Shown here piece by piece: positions 17,400 to 26,666 of a DNA stretch of 64,000 nt. The notes under the pieces were generated by a model. The model was not told where the DNA came from. It was given only the letters and a program-made list of their open reading frames with translations, and ran no database searches. The position numbers were made by a program, and so were the translations under genes. Each line of letters begins with the position of its first letter. Positions within the stretch are counted from its first letter, which is position 1. The stretch lies in assembly GCA_017495165.1 (NCBI GenBank), contig JAFEII010000026.1, positions 1 through 64,000 on the forward strand, in the 5' to 3' direction. The DNA is from Hydromonas sp. Lineage in GTDB: Bacteria > Pseudomonadota > Gammaproteobacteria > Burkholderiales > Burkholderiaceae.

Positions 17400-18020
17400 A
17401 TGAAAATTGGTATTTTAGGTTATGGCTCAGTTGGGCAAAAATTGGCCGCATTGTTTGCGGATGCGGGTTATGACGTGATGGTTGGTTTGCGCTCGGGTGC
17501 GGATTCAAGCATCGGCTTTGCGACGGGGAGTTTTAAAGAAGTTGCCACGCAAGTGGATGCGATCGCGTTGGCGATTCCGTATCAGGCCAGTTTGGCGGTA
17601 TTGCAAACGCTTGCGGCTGATTTGGCGGGCAAAATCATCATCGACAACACCAATCCGCTTAATGATGATTGGTCGCCGTTGTTGCTTGGGCAAGAAAACT
17701 CAGCGGGTGAAACCATTCAAAACGCCTTGCCGCAATCGCATGTGATTAAAGCGTTTAACACGATTTTTGCGGATGTGATGCAAAAATCAGCGCACATGCG
17801 CAATGGCAGTTTGATTACCGCATTTGTGGCGGGAAATGATGCTGCGGCCAAAGCACGGGTATTGAAATTGGTTGGCGATATTGGCTTTGCGCCATTGGAC
17901 ACGGGCGACATTACCAGCGCACGTTATTTGGAAGCCATGGCGCATTTGAACATTCGGATTGCCGTGCCTTTGGGCGGCGGCACGAATGCGGCATTTGTGT
18001 ACCACCAACAACAATCGTAA
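17400..18020 (+). CDS. NADPH-dependent F420 reductase-like oxidoreductase
   Basis: A 206-residue single Rossmann-domain protein. It begins MKIGILGYGSVGQKLAALFADAGYDVMVGLRSG, the GxGxxG NAD(P)-binding motif, followed by AIALAIPYQA and IIIDNTNPL. This is the pattern of the F420-dependent NADP oxidoreductase / YqeC-like group, which in organisms without F420 uses other substrates. The substrate is unknown. GGAG precedes the ATG by five bases. It lies under a predicted TetR operator, so it is likely induced by the TetR ligand together with the hydrolase downstream. Confidence 0.85.
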   Translation: MKIGILGYGSVGQKLAALFADAGYDVMVGLRSGADSSIGFATGSFKEVATQVDAIALAIPYQASLAVLQTLAADLAGKIIIDNTNPLNDDWSPLLLGQENSAGETIQNALPQSHVIKAFNTIFADVMQKSAHMRNGSLITAFVAGNDAAAKARVLKLVGDIGFAPLDTGDITSARYLEAMAHLNIRIAVPLGGGTNAAFVYHQQQS

Positions 18021-18031
18021 ATGAAACAAGT

Positions 18032-18054
18032 CGCGTGAGTTTATCGCTCACGCG
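18032..18054 (+). terminator. hairpin between oxidoreductase and hydrolase genes
   Basis: CGCGTGAG (18032-18039) pairs perfectly with CTCACGCG (18047-18054). No T run follows, so partial termination or mRNA stabilisation within the operon is more likely than full termination. Confidence 0.5.
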
Positions 18055-18081
18055 GCGCTTAATCTTAATAAGGAGATTCAA

Positions 18082-18936
18082 ATGAAAACACTCAAACTTG
18101 CACTCATCAGTGCCGCACTTTTTGCCTCAACGGGCGCATTTGCGCAATTAAAAGTCACCGATTGGGCGGCGAAAACAGGGCCGCTATTTCCGCATTCAGG
18201 GATTGTGGAAAGTGAGACAGAAATCGGCTTGGTTGATGCCCAGCAGAGCAAAGCGGAAGCCTTGCGGTTGGTGGCCGATTTGCTCGAAAAAGGCAAAACG
18301 CTCAAGTGGGTTTACGTGACTCATCCGCACTTGGACCATTTTGCAGGCGCGGATATTGTGAAGCAATATTTCCCTGAGGCCAAGTTTTACGCGCCCAAAG
18401 GTGCGAATGCTGAAATGGCATATCAGGTCAAAACCCGCCGTCTGCCGTTGGGACAAGGCACGCTGGGCGGTGCGAATAATTTGCCTGAGCTTGCGCCTAC
18501 AGATTTTATTGAAGCACCAAAAAAATTAGAGTTGGGTGGCGAAGCGGTTGAGATTTTGTACGGTATCGGTGACCATCCTGATTCATCGGTGGTGTGGGTG
18601 CCATCTGCCAAAACAGTGATTGCGGGTGATGTGATTTTTAACAAAACCCATGCGTTTTTTGGCGACCACAACAATGTGCCTGCATGGATTGAGTTGGTTG
18701 AACGGATTCAAAAGCTCAAGCCAGAAGTTGTGGTGGCAGGGCATTCTAAAACTTTAAACCCATCTGGCGCGCTGGTTGGGCAGCAGTTGGCGTGGCTCAA
18801 AGACTTGAACGCCGCCATGAAAGTGAATGATAGTTGGCAATATGTGAAAGCTGAAATGGTGAAAAAATACCCAGATTATGCGAATGATTTTATTTTTGAA
18901 TTTTCGTACGGTGTTAGAAAACCCAAAATGAAGTAA
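18082..18936 (+). CDS. exported metallo-beta-lactamase-fold hydrolase
   Basis: The 284-residue protein has a clear signal peptide (MKTLKLALISAALFASTGAFAQ, cleavage after AFA). The zinc motif THPHLDHFAG at about residues 75-84 is HxHxDH. Further metal ligands are probably the histidine of GIGDHPDSS, the aspartate of VIAGDVIFN and the histidine of VAGHS. The role could be a periplasmic hydrolase such as an esterase or lactamase, but sequence cannot decide and no resistance role is claimed. AAGGAG lies upstream. It follows the oxidoreductase gene and is probably in the TetR-controlled unit. Confidence 0.88.
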   Translation: MKTLKLALISAALFASTGAFAQLKVTDWAAKTGPLFPHSGIVESETEIGLVDAQQSKAEALRLVADLLEKGKTLKWVYVTHPHLDHFAGADIVKQYFPEAKFYAPKGANAEMAYQVKTRRLPLGQGTLGGANNLPELAPTDFIEAPKKLELGGEAVEILYGIGDHPDSSVVWVPSAKTVIAGDVIFNKTHAFFGDHNNVPAWIELVERIQKLKPEVVVAGHSKTLNPSGALVGQQLAWLKDLNAAMKVNDSWQYVKAEMVKKYPDYANDFIFEFSYGVRKPKMK

Positions 18937-18941
18937 AAAAT

Positions 18942-18966
18942 ACGCGCTCAACAAGAGCGCGTTTTT
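18942..18966. terminator. intrinsic terminator after the hydrolase gene
   Basis: ACGCGCTC pairs with GAGCGCGT around AACAA-type loop, followed by TTTTTATTT on the plus strand. It overlaps the stop codon region of the convergent DUF1415 gene. Confidence 0.88.
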
Positions 18967-19513
18967 ATTTCGTCCACGTTTGCGCCAACTCAGCCCAGCC
19001 GCTCGCGCCCAAGCGCTCCATGGTTTGAATATTGGCCTCAAAAATTGCATCGGCTTGTGGAAAGGCCTTGACGGCGCGATCAATGCTCGATTCGCGCAGT
19101 AAATGCAGCATGGGATACGGCGCGCGGTTGGTGGCGTTGGAAATGTCGTCGGCATCGGTTTGGTCAAACTGAAAGTGCGGGTGAAAGCTGGCAATTTGTA
19201 ATGTGCCTTGGTAACCCAGTTGTTGCAAGGCCATGTCGGCAATGGTCAAAAAATCGTTGTAATCCAAAAAATCAGTGAGCACATCGGGGTGAATCAGCAA
19301 GGTGGTATCGGTTTGTGCGGCGGGTGTGTTGGCCAAGTATTGTAGCTGCGTGCACAACTCGTCAAATAACGCATCAACGCTGGTTGCGGCGCTCACAACG
19401 TAGTGGATTTGATTTTTCACATGCGCCGCTTTGGCAAATGGGCATAAATTAAGCCCAATCACGGCTTGGGTGAGCCAAGTTTGGGTGTTTTGAATAATGG
19501 TTTGTGTGTTCAT
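18965..19513 (-). CDS. DUF1415 family protein
   Basis: The 182-residue protein from the ATG at 19513 contains the family hallmarks: TWLTQAVIGLNLCPFAKAAH near the N-terminus, LLIHPDVLTDFLDYNDFL, and ASFHPHFQFDQTDADDISNATNRAPYPMLHLLRE. The conserved cysteine, histidines and acidic residues suggest an enzyme, but no function is established that I know of. The start is set by conservation; there is no strong ribosome binding site. It lies 11 bases after the barstar-like gene on the same strand. Confidence 0.9.
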   Translation of the reverse strand: MNTQTIIQNTQTWLTQAVIGLNLCPFAKAAHVKNQIHYVVSAATSVDALFDELCTQLQYLANTPAAQTDTTLLIHPDVLTDFLDYNDFLTIADMALQQLGYQGTLQIASFHPHFQFDQTDADDISNATNRAPYPMLHLLRESSIDRAVKAFPQADAIFEANIQTMERLGASGWAELAQTWTK

Positions 19514-19524
19514 AATAAGTTGAT

Positions 19525-19902
19525 TTATGCGTTGTCTATCCACCACAAAATGGTGAGTGAGGCGTTGGGGGCATCGGACAGCGCGTCGCGCAAGGTGTCG
19601 ATGATTGGGAACAATGTTTTTTGTTGGCCGCTTTGGCTGCGTATGAGCCACGCTTGCGCAATTTGCGCGCTGGCGTTGGCGCGCTCATTCACAATGTCAA
19701 ATAATGCGTCTAAGTTGCCGCCAAAGTAGTCTGGAAATGCGCCGCGTTGGGCGATGAGGTTTAATGCATCGCTTTGGCTGGTGAGGTGGCGCAGGTCAAA
19801 TGTGAGGATGTCGCAAGCGGTGTTGCGCACGCAGGCGGCAAGGCTGGCGGGCAGTTGCGCGGAGTCGATTGTGGTGAGTTTGCCTAAAATGAGGTTGTTC
19901 AT
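19525..19902 (-). CDS. barstar-like ribonuclease inhibitor
   Basis: A 125-residue cytoplasmic protein. FPDYFGGNLDALFDIV at about residues 57-71 matches the barnase-binding helix of barstar (YYGENLDALWD), including both acidic residues equivalent to Asp35 and Asp39 of barstar. The C-terminal strand ASLTILWWIDNA also fits. It directly follows a guanyl-specific ribonuclease gene (14 bases), so it is very likely the immunity partner that neutralises that enzyme in the cytoplasm. It is longer than barstar (89) because of an N-terminal extension. Confidence 0.88.
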   Translation of the reverse strand: MNNLILGKLTTIDSAQLPASLAACVRNTACDILTFDLRHLTSQSDALNLIAQRGAFPDYFGGNLDALFDIVNERANASAQIAQAWLIRSQSGQQKTLFPIIDTLRDALSDAPNASLTILWWIDNA

Positions 19903-19916
19903 CGATGACTCCTTGA

Positions 19917-20375
19917 TTATTCTTTGATGCGATAAAAGCTGCGGTAATGGTCGGCGGTGTAATAATACTCGCCGCCGCTGGCAAAATCACCCGTGTTGCC
20001 GCGCCCAGCGATGATGCGTCGTGCGCCGCGCGTGTTGGCGTTGGGCGTGACGACGGTGTATTCTTGATAATACCCACGTGGCTGGGTGGGTAAAATCCGC
20101 TCGCGGTTTTGGAAGGGTTGCGCGTCTTGTTTGTACGCAAATGTGCCGTGTGTTTTGATGCGTTTGAGGACGTCTCGGGCTTCGGGTGGCAGTTGGTTGA
20201 CGTCAATCGAGCCAATGCCGTTGGCGGCTTTGGGTGATTTTTCAGCGGTTGTGGTGTTGCTGATGGTTGGGGTGGTTTTGGGTTGCACGGGTTGGCGCAG
20301 ATGCGTGCAGGCGGCAACCACGGCCAAAGTGATTAAAATGCCTAAAATCAGGCTTTGCCAATTGATGCGTTTCAT
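19917..20375 (-). CDS. membrane-tethered RNase Sa/barnase-like ribonuclease
   Basis: The 152-residue protein starts at the ATG at 20375 with AAGGAT upstream. A hydrophobic leader ends in VAAC (Cys23), a plausible lipobox. A linker rich in T/P/K follows. The ribonuclease domain begins about residue 55 with GSIDVNQLPPEARDVLKRI and aligns by eye with RNase Sa: Glu105 (YYQEYTV), Arg116/Arg120 (TRGARRI) and His143 (DHYRSF) correspond to the catalytic Glu, Arg and His. Compared with RNase Sa there is an insertion of about 10 residues after Arg120. It probably cleaves RNA after guanosine outside the cytoplasm. Confidence 0.87.
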   Translation of the reverse strand: MKRINWQSLILGILITLAVVAACTHLRQPVQPKTTPTISNTTTAEKSPKAANGIGSIDVNQLPPEARDVLKRIKTHGTFAYKQDAQPFQNRERILPTQPRGYYQEYTVVTPNANTRGARRIIAGRGNTGDFASGGEYYYTADHYRSFYRIKE

Positions 20376-20496
20376 GCGGAATCCTTTTGATTTTGAATGG
20401 CGCAAATGTATCACAAAATGCGTGTCGATTCAGCACGCCAAGGCTGGCACGAATGCGCAAAACCATTTATAGTGCTGGGCTGTCAATTGATGGGTT

Positions 20497-20520
20497 GGCA
20501 GGCATGAATGCCCGCTCTAC
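20497..20520. repeat. degenerate copy of the 24-bp palindromic repeat
   Basis: This stretch matches the right-hand arm of the repeat at 56121-56144 at 21 of 24 positions by eye. It is itself a near-palindrome (GGCAGGCAT/ATGCCCGCT) and lies in the divergent region before uvrA. Confidence 0.65.
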
Positions 20521-20560
20521 CTTAATTGACCCGCCAAACAAATGAAAGAAATCAGTCAGA

Positions 20561-23455
20561 ATGAACAGTCAAATTAAAATCCGTGGTGCGCGCACGCACA
20601 ACCTGAAAAATATCTCCTTAGATTTACCGCGCCAAAAATTGGTGGTGATTACGGGGTTGTCTGGTTCGGGTAAGTCCAGCCTTGCGTTTGATACGCTGTA
20701 TGCCGAGGGGCAGCGCCGCTATGTGGAAAGTTTGTCCGCTTATGCGCGCCAATTTTTGCAGATGATGGAAAAACCCGATGTGGATTTGATTGAGGGTTTG
20801 TCGCCTGCGATTTCGATTGAGCAAAAAGCCACCAGCCACAATCCGCGCTCGACCGTTGGAACGGTGACGGAGATTCATGATTATTTGCGGCTGTTGTTTG
20901 CGCGGGTGGGCACGCCGTATTGCCCAGAACATCAACTGCCGCTGGCATCGCAAACGGTGTCGCAAATGGTGGATGCGGTGCTGGCGCAGCCTGAGGGCAC
21001 AAAACTCATGCTGCTCGCGCCAGTGGTGGCGAATAAAAAAGGCACGCATGAGGATTTGTTTGCGAGCATGCAGGCGCAAGGTTTTGTGCGGTTTCGGGTG
21101 CGTTCGGGCGGCGGCACAACCAAAATCGCCGTGCCACAAATTTATGACATTGACAGCTTGCCCACGTTGAAAAAAACCGATAAACATTCGATTGAAGTCG
21201 TGGTTGACCGTGTCAAAGTGGGCGGCGACATCAAGCAACGGCTGGCGGAAAGTTTTGAAACCGCGTTGCGGCTCGCCGATGGGCGGGCGTTGGTGGTGGA
21301 TATGGATACGAATGCGGAGCAGTTGTTTAGCGCGAAGTTTGCTTGCCCTGTGAACGGTTGTGGTTTTGGTTTGTCTGAACTTGAACCGCGCTTGTTTTCG
21401 TTTAACAATCCGATGGGCGCGTGTCCTGATTGCGACGGCTTGGGCGTGAAAAGCTTTTTTGACCCCAAACGCGTGATTGCGCAACCGTTGCTCTCGATTG
21501 GTGAGGGCGCGATTAAGGGCTGGGATAAGCGCAACGCGTATTCATACGCCATGATGCAGGGTTTGGCGGCGTTTTATGATTTTGACATTGACCAGCCGTT
21601 TGGCGAAGTGGCACAAGAGGCGCAGGAAAAAGTGCTGTACGGCTCGGGGCGACAAGTGTTGCCGTTTACGTATATTTCTGACCGTGGCCGCGCGGTGGTG
21701 CGCGAACACACGTTTGAAGGCGTGATTCCTAATTTGGAACGGCGCTACAAAGAAACCGATTCGATGAGCATTCGCGAGGAGTTGTCTAAATTGCAAAACG
21801 TGCATTCGTGCCCAACCTGCAACGGCACGCGCCTGCGTGAATCTGCGCGCAATGTGCGCGTGGGCGACGGCGACACGGCGCGGATGTTGCACGAAATCGC
21901 GCGTTTGCCGCTGGGGGAATCGTTGGCGTATTTTCAAGCCATCTTGTTTTCGGGCGCGAAAAAAGAAATTGCCGATAAAATTATTAAAGAAGTCGTGGCG
22001 CGTTTGTCATTTTTAAACAACGTTGGGCTCAATTACCTGTCACTTGACCGAAGTTCGGACACGTTGTCGGGCGGCGAGGCGCAGCGGATTCGCCTTGCAT
22101 CGCAAATTGGCTCGGGTTTAACGGGCGTGATGTACGTGCTGGATGAGCCGTCGATTGGCTTGCATCAGCGCGACAATGACCGCTTGATTGGTACGCTCAA
22201 GCATCTGCGCGACCTTGATAATTCAGTGATTGTGGTGGAACACGACGAAGACATGATACGCGCGGCCGATTATGTGGTGGATATGGGGCCAGGCGCGGGC
22301 GAGCATGGCGGCGTGATTGTGGCGCAAGGCACGCCTTTGCAAGTGGAGCATCACCCCGATTCGCCGACGGGGCAATTTTTGTCAGGGCGCAGACGGATTG
22401 AAGTGCCTGCCACGCGCAAAGCGGCCACTGAACACGAATTGGTCATACGCGGCGCGTCGGGCAATAACCTTAAAAACGTCGATTTGCATTTGCCCGTTGG
22501 CTTGATGACGTGCGTGGCGGGCGTGTCGGGTTCGGGTAAGTCAACCTTGATTAACGAGACACTGTACCTTGCCGCCGCGCAAAAAATCAACCGCGCCAGC
22601 ACCGAGCCTGCGCCGTATGTGAGCATTGAAGGGCTGGCGCATTTTGACAAAGTGGTTAACGTTGACCAAGCCCCGATTGGGCGCACGCCGCGCTCCAATC
22701 CCGCCACGTACACGGGCTTGTTTACGCCGATTCGTGAATTATTTGCGGAAGTGCCAACCGCCAAAGAGCGCGGTTATCAGCCCGGCCGATTCTCATTTAA
22801 CGTCAAAGGTGGGCGCTGTGAGGCGTGCCAAGGCGACGGCGTGATTAAGGTGGAAATGCATTTTTTACCCGACGTGTATGTGCCGTGCGACTTGTGTCAC
22901 GGCAAACGCTACAACCGCGAAACACTCGATGTGCAATACAAAGGCAGCAATATTCAAGAGGTTTTGGCTATGACGGTGGAGCAAGCGCACGCGTTTTTTA
23001 GCGCGATTCCCACGATTGCGCGTAAGCTCAAAACCTTGCTCGACGTGGGTTTGGGCTACATCACGCTCGGCCAATCTGCCACAACGTTATCGGGCGGCGA
23101 AGCGCAACGCGTCAAACTCGCGCTTGAATTGTCCAAACGCGACACGGGGCGCACGTTGTATATTTTGGACGAACCGACCACGGGTTTGCATTTTGCGGAC
23201 ATTGAATTGTTACTCGGCGTGATTAACAAACTCTCAGCGCATGGCAACACCGTGGTGATTATTGAACACAATTTGGATGTGATTAAAACCGCCGATTGGG
23301 TGATTGATATGGGACCCGAAGGCGGTTCAGGCGGCGGCCAAATTATTGCGCAAGGCACGCCAGAGTCGGTGGCAAAAAACAAAAAAAGCGTGACGGGGCA
23401 ATATTTGGCGCCGTTGCTGAAGGTGAAAAAATCCGTTACGGTTAAAAATATGTAG
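20561..23455 (+). CDS. uvrA: excinuclease ABC subunit A
   Basis: UvrA is the damage sensor of nucleotide excision repair. The 964 residues carry two ABC modules. Walker A motifs are GLSGSGKSS near residue 32 and GVSGSGKST near 655. Signatures are [12 protein letters not shown] and [12 protein letters not shown], with Walker B motifs [14 protein letters not shown] and [14 protein letters not shown]. Zinc modules are visible as CPVNGC...CPDC and CEACQGDG...CDLC. Size matches the family. I did not find a convincing LexA box upstream. It diverges from the ribonuclease gene. Confidence 0.98.
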   Translation: MNSQIKIRGARTHNLKNISLDLPRQKLVVITGLSGSGKSSLAFDTLYAEGQRRYVESLSAYARQFLQMMEKPDVDLIEGLSPAISIEQKATSHNPRSTVGTVTEIHDYLRLLFARVGTPYCPEHQLPLASQTVSQMVDAVLAQPEGTKLMLLAPVVANKKGTHEDLFASMQAQGFVRFRVRSGGGTTKIAVPQIYDIDSLPTLKKTDKHSIEVVVDRVKVGGDIKQRLAESFETALRLADGRALVVDMDTNAEQLFSAKFACPVNGCGFGLSELEPRLFSFNNPMGACPDCDGLGVKSFFDPKRVIAQPLLSIGEGAIKGWDKRNAYSYAMMQGLAAFYDFDIDQPFGEVAQEAQEKVLYGSGRQVLPFTYISDRGRAVVREHTFEGVIPNLERRYKETDSMSIREELSKLQNVHSCPTCNGTRLRESARNVRVGDGDTARMLHEIARLPLGESLAYFQAILFSGAKKEIADKIIKEVVARLSFLNNVGLNYLSLDRSSDTLSGGEAQRIRLASQIGSGLTGVMYVLDEPSIGLHQRDNDRLIGTLKHLRDLDNSVIVVEHDEDMIRAADYVVDMGPGAGEHGGVIVAQGTPLQVEHHPDSPTGQFLSGRRRIEVPATRKAATEHELVIRGASGNNLKNVDLHLPVGLMTCVAGVSGSGKSTLINETLYLAAAQKINRASTEPAPYVSIEGLAHFDKVVNVDQAPIGRTPRSNPATYTGLFTPIRELFAEVPTAKERGYQPGRFSFNVKGGRCEACQGDGVIKVEMHFLPDVYVPCDLCHGKRYNRETLDVQYKGSNIQEVLAMTVEQAHAFFSAIPTIARKLKTLLDVGLGYITLGQSATTLSGGEAQRVKLALELSKRDTGRTLYILDEPTTGLHFADIELLLGVINKLSAHGNTVVIIEHNLDVIKTADWVIDMGPEGGSGGGQIIAQGTPESVAKNKKSVTGQYLAPLLKVKKSVTVKNM

Positions 23456-23535
23456 GGTTTTTGAGTTGGTGTGGTGAATTTGATTTATACTTTCACATCA
23501 AACCACTCCTTTTAATCTACCTTTATGGCGACAAT

Positions 23536-24486
23536 ATGAAAAAAATTACCGTTGGGCTCATCGCTCTTTTGACCTGTTTGAACTTATTTGCAGCTGGCAA
23601 TGACGCCGCGCTTGAGCGTGCTTTGGAAGCTGCTGATAAGGCCGCAACACGTGGCCCCGCCACCGTTGAGATTGCAGGTCAAGCGAGCTTGACTGTGCCA
23701 AAAGGCTTTGAGTTTGTCCCTAAGCTGCAAGCGGATGCGTTGATGAAAGCCATGGGCAACAGCACATCGCCTGAATTGAAAGGTGTTTTGCTTAACCCTG
23801 AGGGCAATGGTTTTTATACGGTTGAGCATGTTCAGGATGGTTACGTTAAAGACGATGACGCAAAAGATTTGGATCCAAAAGATATTTTGGAAAGTTACAC
23901 TGAAGGCACCAAAAAGGGCAACACAGAACGCGTAAAAGCAGGTTTCCCCGCAATGGAAATTGGTGGCTGGTCACAAAAACCTGCGTATGATGCAGCGAGC
24001 CGTCGTTTGACATGGGCGCTTTTGGTGCGCGATGAAGGTATGCCAGCGGGTGCAGAGGATGGGGTGAACTATGAAACGCGAATTTTAGGGCGTGATGGTT
24101 ACATCAGCATGACTTGGGTGACCGATGCTGCTGATTTAAATGCAGCGGGCAAAGCCGATGCAGATAAAATCACGGCGGGCGTGCAATATTTGCCGGGCAA
24201 AACTTACGCTGATTTCAATGAGGCAAATGGCGACAAAGTGGCTGAATACGGTTTGGCTGCGCTGATTTTGGGTGTGGGTGCGAAAAAGTTGGGTTTGTTT
24301 GCGCTGATTGCAGGCTTTTTTGCAAAATTTGCTAAGGTTGGCTTGCTGGCGGTTGTAGGCTTGTTTGCTGGATTTAAGAAGTTTTTTGCAGGCAAAAGTA
24401 AGCCTGCTGCAGCGGCTGAGCCCGCGCCAGAGGCAAAAACGAGTGACGCTGCGCAAGGTGAATTGAGGGATACCTCTAAACTGTAA
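23536..24486 (+). CDS. DUF2167 membrane protein
   Basis: From the ATG at 23536 it has 316 residues with a signal peptide (MKKITVGLIALLTCLNLFAAG). A globular region follows with the DUF2167 pattern (ASLTVPKGFEFV..., MGNSTSPELKGVLLNPEGNGFYTVEHVQDGYVKDDDA, GGWSQKPAYDAASRRLTWALLV). Two close hydrophobic helices lie at about 240-285 and the C-terminal tail is K/A/P-rich. The family has no assigned function. The long upstream frame is rejected because the signal peptide begins at this ATG. Confidence 0.85.
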   Translation: MKKITVGLIALLTCLNLFAAGNDAALERALEAADKAATRGPATVEIAGQASLTVPKGFEFVPKLQADALMKAMGNSTSPELKGVLLNPEGNGFYTVEHVQDGYVKDDDAKDLDPKDILESYTEGTKKGNTERVKAGFPAMEIGGWSQKPAYDAASRRLTWALLVRDEGMPAGAEDGVNYETRILGRDGYISMTWVTDAADLNAAGKADADKITAGVQYLPGKTYADFNEANGDKVAEYGLAALILGVGAKKLGLFALIAGFFAKFAKVGLLAVVGLFAGFKKFFAGKSKPAAAAEPAPEAKTSDAAQGELRDTSKL

Positions 24487-24500
24487 AGGCCGAACGCTTT

Positions 24501-24543
24501 GACAACAAAAAACCCTTGGCTTTGCCAAGGGTTTTTTGTTGTC
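24501..24543. terminator. bidirectional terminator, 20-bp perfect stem
   Basis: Arms 24501-24520 and 24524-24543 pair without mismatch around TTT, with A and T runs on both sides. It ends the DUF2167 transcript and could stop the minus-strand transcript arriving from 24641 as well. Confidence 0.95.
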
Positions 24544-24640
24544 ATTCACCATGTGCAATTTGTAATTTGCAAGTGGTGAATATGAACGAATGAGTGAGCG
24601 AACGAATCAACGAATCAACACATAAGCGCATCGATTGAGG

Positions 24641-25150
24641 TTAGCGCTTGCAGTTAATCGGAAAAGATTTTTTGTTTACGTCGCCACCCAGCATAATCAA
24701 CTCTTTGTCAGTTAGGCGCACGACGAGCGCTGAATTTTCACGGCCAATCATGCTTTGATAGTTCTGTTGCTGTAGCGAGCCTATCGTATTGGCCAGCGGG
24801 CTTTTGGGGTCGTACGCCACATTGACGGTGCGAATGGTTTCGAACATCCGCTTCTCTGCGGCATCATAGCGCCATTGGCTTGTTGATTCTATTTGCATTG
24901 GCAGTGCGTCGCCGTTGTTGAGTGTGACTTCAACGGTGGCGTTGCTTTTGACTGTGCCATTGGCAAGGTAGTTGCTTTTCTCCACAATAGAATGTGTCAT
25001 GTTTGGTGAGGGTATAGAGGTCGTGCACACCCAATCGCCGAGAATGTTTTTTGCTTCATTCCCTTTAATTATAGACTGCGCTTGTGCTTGATTTGCTTGG
25101 GCGCTGATGGCGATCAGCGCGGCCGCTAAGATTTTAGTCGTGTGTTTCAT
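24641..25150 (-). CDS. exported hypothetical protein
   Basis: The 169-residue protein has a signal peptide (MKHTTKILAAALIAISAQANQAQA, cleavage after QAQA). The mature part is beta-rich, with a Cys in LGDWVCTTSI and another in the C-terminal FPINCKR that could form a disulfide. ILGDWVC...YLANGTVKSNATVEV recalls small lipocalin-like secreted proteins (a GxW motif near the N-terminus), but I cannot name a family. GGAG precedes the ATG. It is followed on the same strand by nothing before the terminator at 24501. Confidence 0.75.
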   Translation of the reverse strand: MKHTTKILAAALIAISAQANQAQAQSIIKGNEAKNILGDWVCTTSIPSPNMTHSIVEKSNYLANGTVKSNATVEVTLNNGDALPMQIESTSQWRYDAAEKRMFETIRTVNVAYDPKSPLANTIGSLQQQNYQSMIGRENSALVVRLTDKELIMLGGDVNKKSFPINCKR

Positions 25151-25200
25151 ATTTCTCCTAATGAGTGGTCAATGGTGATTGTTTAATTTACGGCCTAAAA

Positions 25201-25539
25201 TTAAGGCGCTTCATAAAAAATATAGTTGGTTGAGTAGTCGCTAATTTCAAAATAAACTTTTTTCTCACCTGGATCAACTTTGCCGTTCAGGTTTAAATCG
25301 ATTTTGCCTGAGCCGTAACGATACGGGCGCGGTAGCTTGTCTTCTGTTCCCTGTGCGGTAGAGATTTTATCGACCTCTAAAAAGCGCTTGACCAAGGTTG
25401 GCCCTGCGTAAATTTCAAGAACGCCGTTCACGCCCGTAAAATTCTGAACGTCGCGACCAATTTTGTTTTGGCTCTCTTGGGTGCAAGATGTCAAAGCCAA
25501 AGCCGCCACAATCAATGCCGCCGTTTTTTTGTAGAACAT
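25201..25539 (-). CDS. small predicted lipoprotein
   Basis: The 112 residues start with a lipoprotein signal (MFYKKTAALIVAALALTSC, lipobox LTSC, acylated Cys19). The mature domain contains NGVLEIYAGPTLVKRFLEVDKISTAQ and the acidic segment DLNLNGKVDPGEKKVYFEI, which looks EF-hand-like (DxNxNGxVDxxE) and may bind calcium. AGGAG lies upstream. It lies 50 bases ahead of the exported protein gene and the two may be co-transcribed. No family recognised. Confidence 0.78.
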   Translation of the reverse strand: MFYKKTAALIVAALALTSCTQESQNKIGRDVQNFTGVNGVLEIYAGPTLVKRFLEVDKISTAQGTEDKLPRPYRYGSGKIDLNLNGKVDPGEKKVYFEISDYSTNYIFYEAP

Positions 25540-25634
25540 ATCTTTCTCCTAAAAAGTAGCGGTGCAACCGCATTGCCGGCCATTATACGGCAAGGTTTGG
25601 CTGGGTTTTTAAAAGCATGGGGTTTTTAGGGAAT

Positions 25635-25675
25635 TTGCAACAAAAAATCAGCCATTGGCTGGTTTTTTGTTGCAA
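25635..25675 (-). terminator. intrinsic terminator of ssb
   Basis: Nineteen paired positions (25635-25653 with 25657-25675, one G-T) around ATT with A/T-rich flanks, about 50 bases past the ssb stop on the minus strand. Confidence 0.88.
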
Positions 25676-25725
25676 CGTCTAAGTGACACGTGAGCGCAGC
25701 GTGTGAAACCATGCGTGAAGTGGGC

Positions 25726-26193
25726 TTAAAACGGAATGTCGTCATCCAAATCATCCACTGGCGGCGCTTTTGGGCGCGCTGGGCTTGCGGCGGGTGCGCT
25801 GCGCGGTGCGGACGGTGCTGATGGCGCGTCGTATGGTTCGCTGCCACCACCTGTTGAGGCACGGCCGCCGAGCATTTGCATTTGGTCGCCGATGATTTCG
25901 GTGGTGTATTTTTCAACGCCTGCGTTGTCGGTCCATTTGCGGGTGCGTAAACGGCCTTCGATGTAAACCGATGAGCCTTTTTTGAGGTATTCGCCGGCGA
26001 TTTCGGCCAAACGGTTAAAAAATACCACGCGGTGCCATTCGGTGGTTTCTTTTTTCTCGCCGGTGTTTTTGTCTTTATAGCTGTCTGTGGTGGCCACAGA
26101 AATGTTGGTGATTGCGTCGTTGTTGGCGGTGTAGCGGACTTCTGGGTCACGTCCGAGGTTGCCGACGAGGATAACTTTATTGATAGATGCCAT
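25726..26193 (-). CDS. ssb: single-stranded DNA-binding protein
   Basis: SSB coats single-stranded DNA in replication and repair. The 155 residues contain the OB-fold ([22 protein letters not shown]..., [35 protein letters not shown]). A Pro/Ala/Ser-rich linker follows, and the partner-binding tail DDLDDDIPF ends the protein. AAGGAA precedes the ATG. It lies near uvrA, a common neighbourhood in proteobacteria, here separated by three unrelated genes. Confidence 0.97.
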   Translation of the reverse strand: MASINKVILVGNLGRDPEVRYTANNDAITNISVATTDSYKDKNTGEKKETTEWHRVVFFNRLAEIAGEYLKKGSSVYIEGRLRTRKWTDNAGVEKYTTEIIGDQMQMLGGRASTGGGSEPYDAPSAPSAPRSAPAASPARPKAPPVDDLDDDIPF

Positions 26194-26269
26194 GATAATT
26201 CCTTATGTACATGAGATTGATTTGAGTGCGCCACGGCTACAAAAGTGAGCGGCGTGATTGTACCGTTTT

Positions 26270-26593
26270 TTAATTGGGCTGTGCCAGATTTGCGGCCATT
26301 TCTTGCACCAAAATCCACGGCTTGACCACCACTGACCACAGCGTGGCATTGGCCTTAAGCCATTGCAATGCTTGTGCGTCGGACACGGCGCTGAGCTGGC
26401 CTGCGTCAAGCCATGCTTTGACGGCGGCGCTGTTGTCTTGGGATATTTGGACGGCGACATCCACCATGTCAAGGTTGGCTGCGACAAAATAAACCGCGCC
26501 TGAGGCAAAAAAGCGTTCTAATTCTTTCCATGTAATTGGCGCGGTTTCAAGGTTGAGTTTGGCGTGTAAAAGGGTGTTGTCTGTTTGGGTCAT
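26270..26593 (-). CDS. DUF2288 family protein
   Basis: A 107-residue soluble protein with the DUF2288 pattern: LNLETAPITWKELERFFASGAVYFVAANLDMVDVAVQISQDN, then AWLDAGQLSAVSDAQALQWL and a WSVVVKPWILVQE end. No function is known to me. It lies between pdxH and ssb on the same strand. Confidence 0.85.
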   Translation of the reverse strand: MTQTDNTLLHAKLNLETAPITWKELERFFASGAVYFVAANLDMVDVAVQISQDNSAAVKAWLDAGQLSAVSDAQALQWLKANATLWSVVVKPWILVQEMAANLAQPN

Positions 26594-26666
26594 TTATTGT
26601 TGCGCTTGTGTGAAGCGGCTTTGGCGCCGCGTTTAAAAATAATGGATTGGTAAAATGCGGTCATGT

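Noticed and set aside
18082-18936. Metallo-beta-lactamase antibiotic resistance gene
   Set aside because: Only the generic fold and zinc motif are present; the family includes many unrelated hydrolases, and no B1/B2/B3-specific feature was recognised.
20376-20560. Possible LexA box upstream of uvrA
   Set aside because: CTGTCAATT... lacks the second half CAG at the required spacing.
20624-21484. 286-codon minus-strand frame inside uvrA
   Set aside because: It is an antisense shadow of uvrA with low-complexity Arg/His-rich translation.
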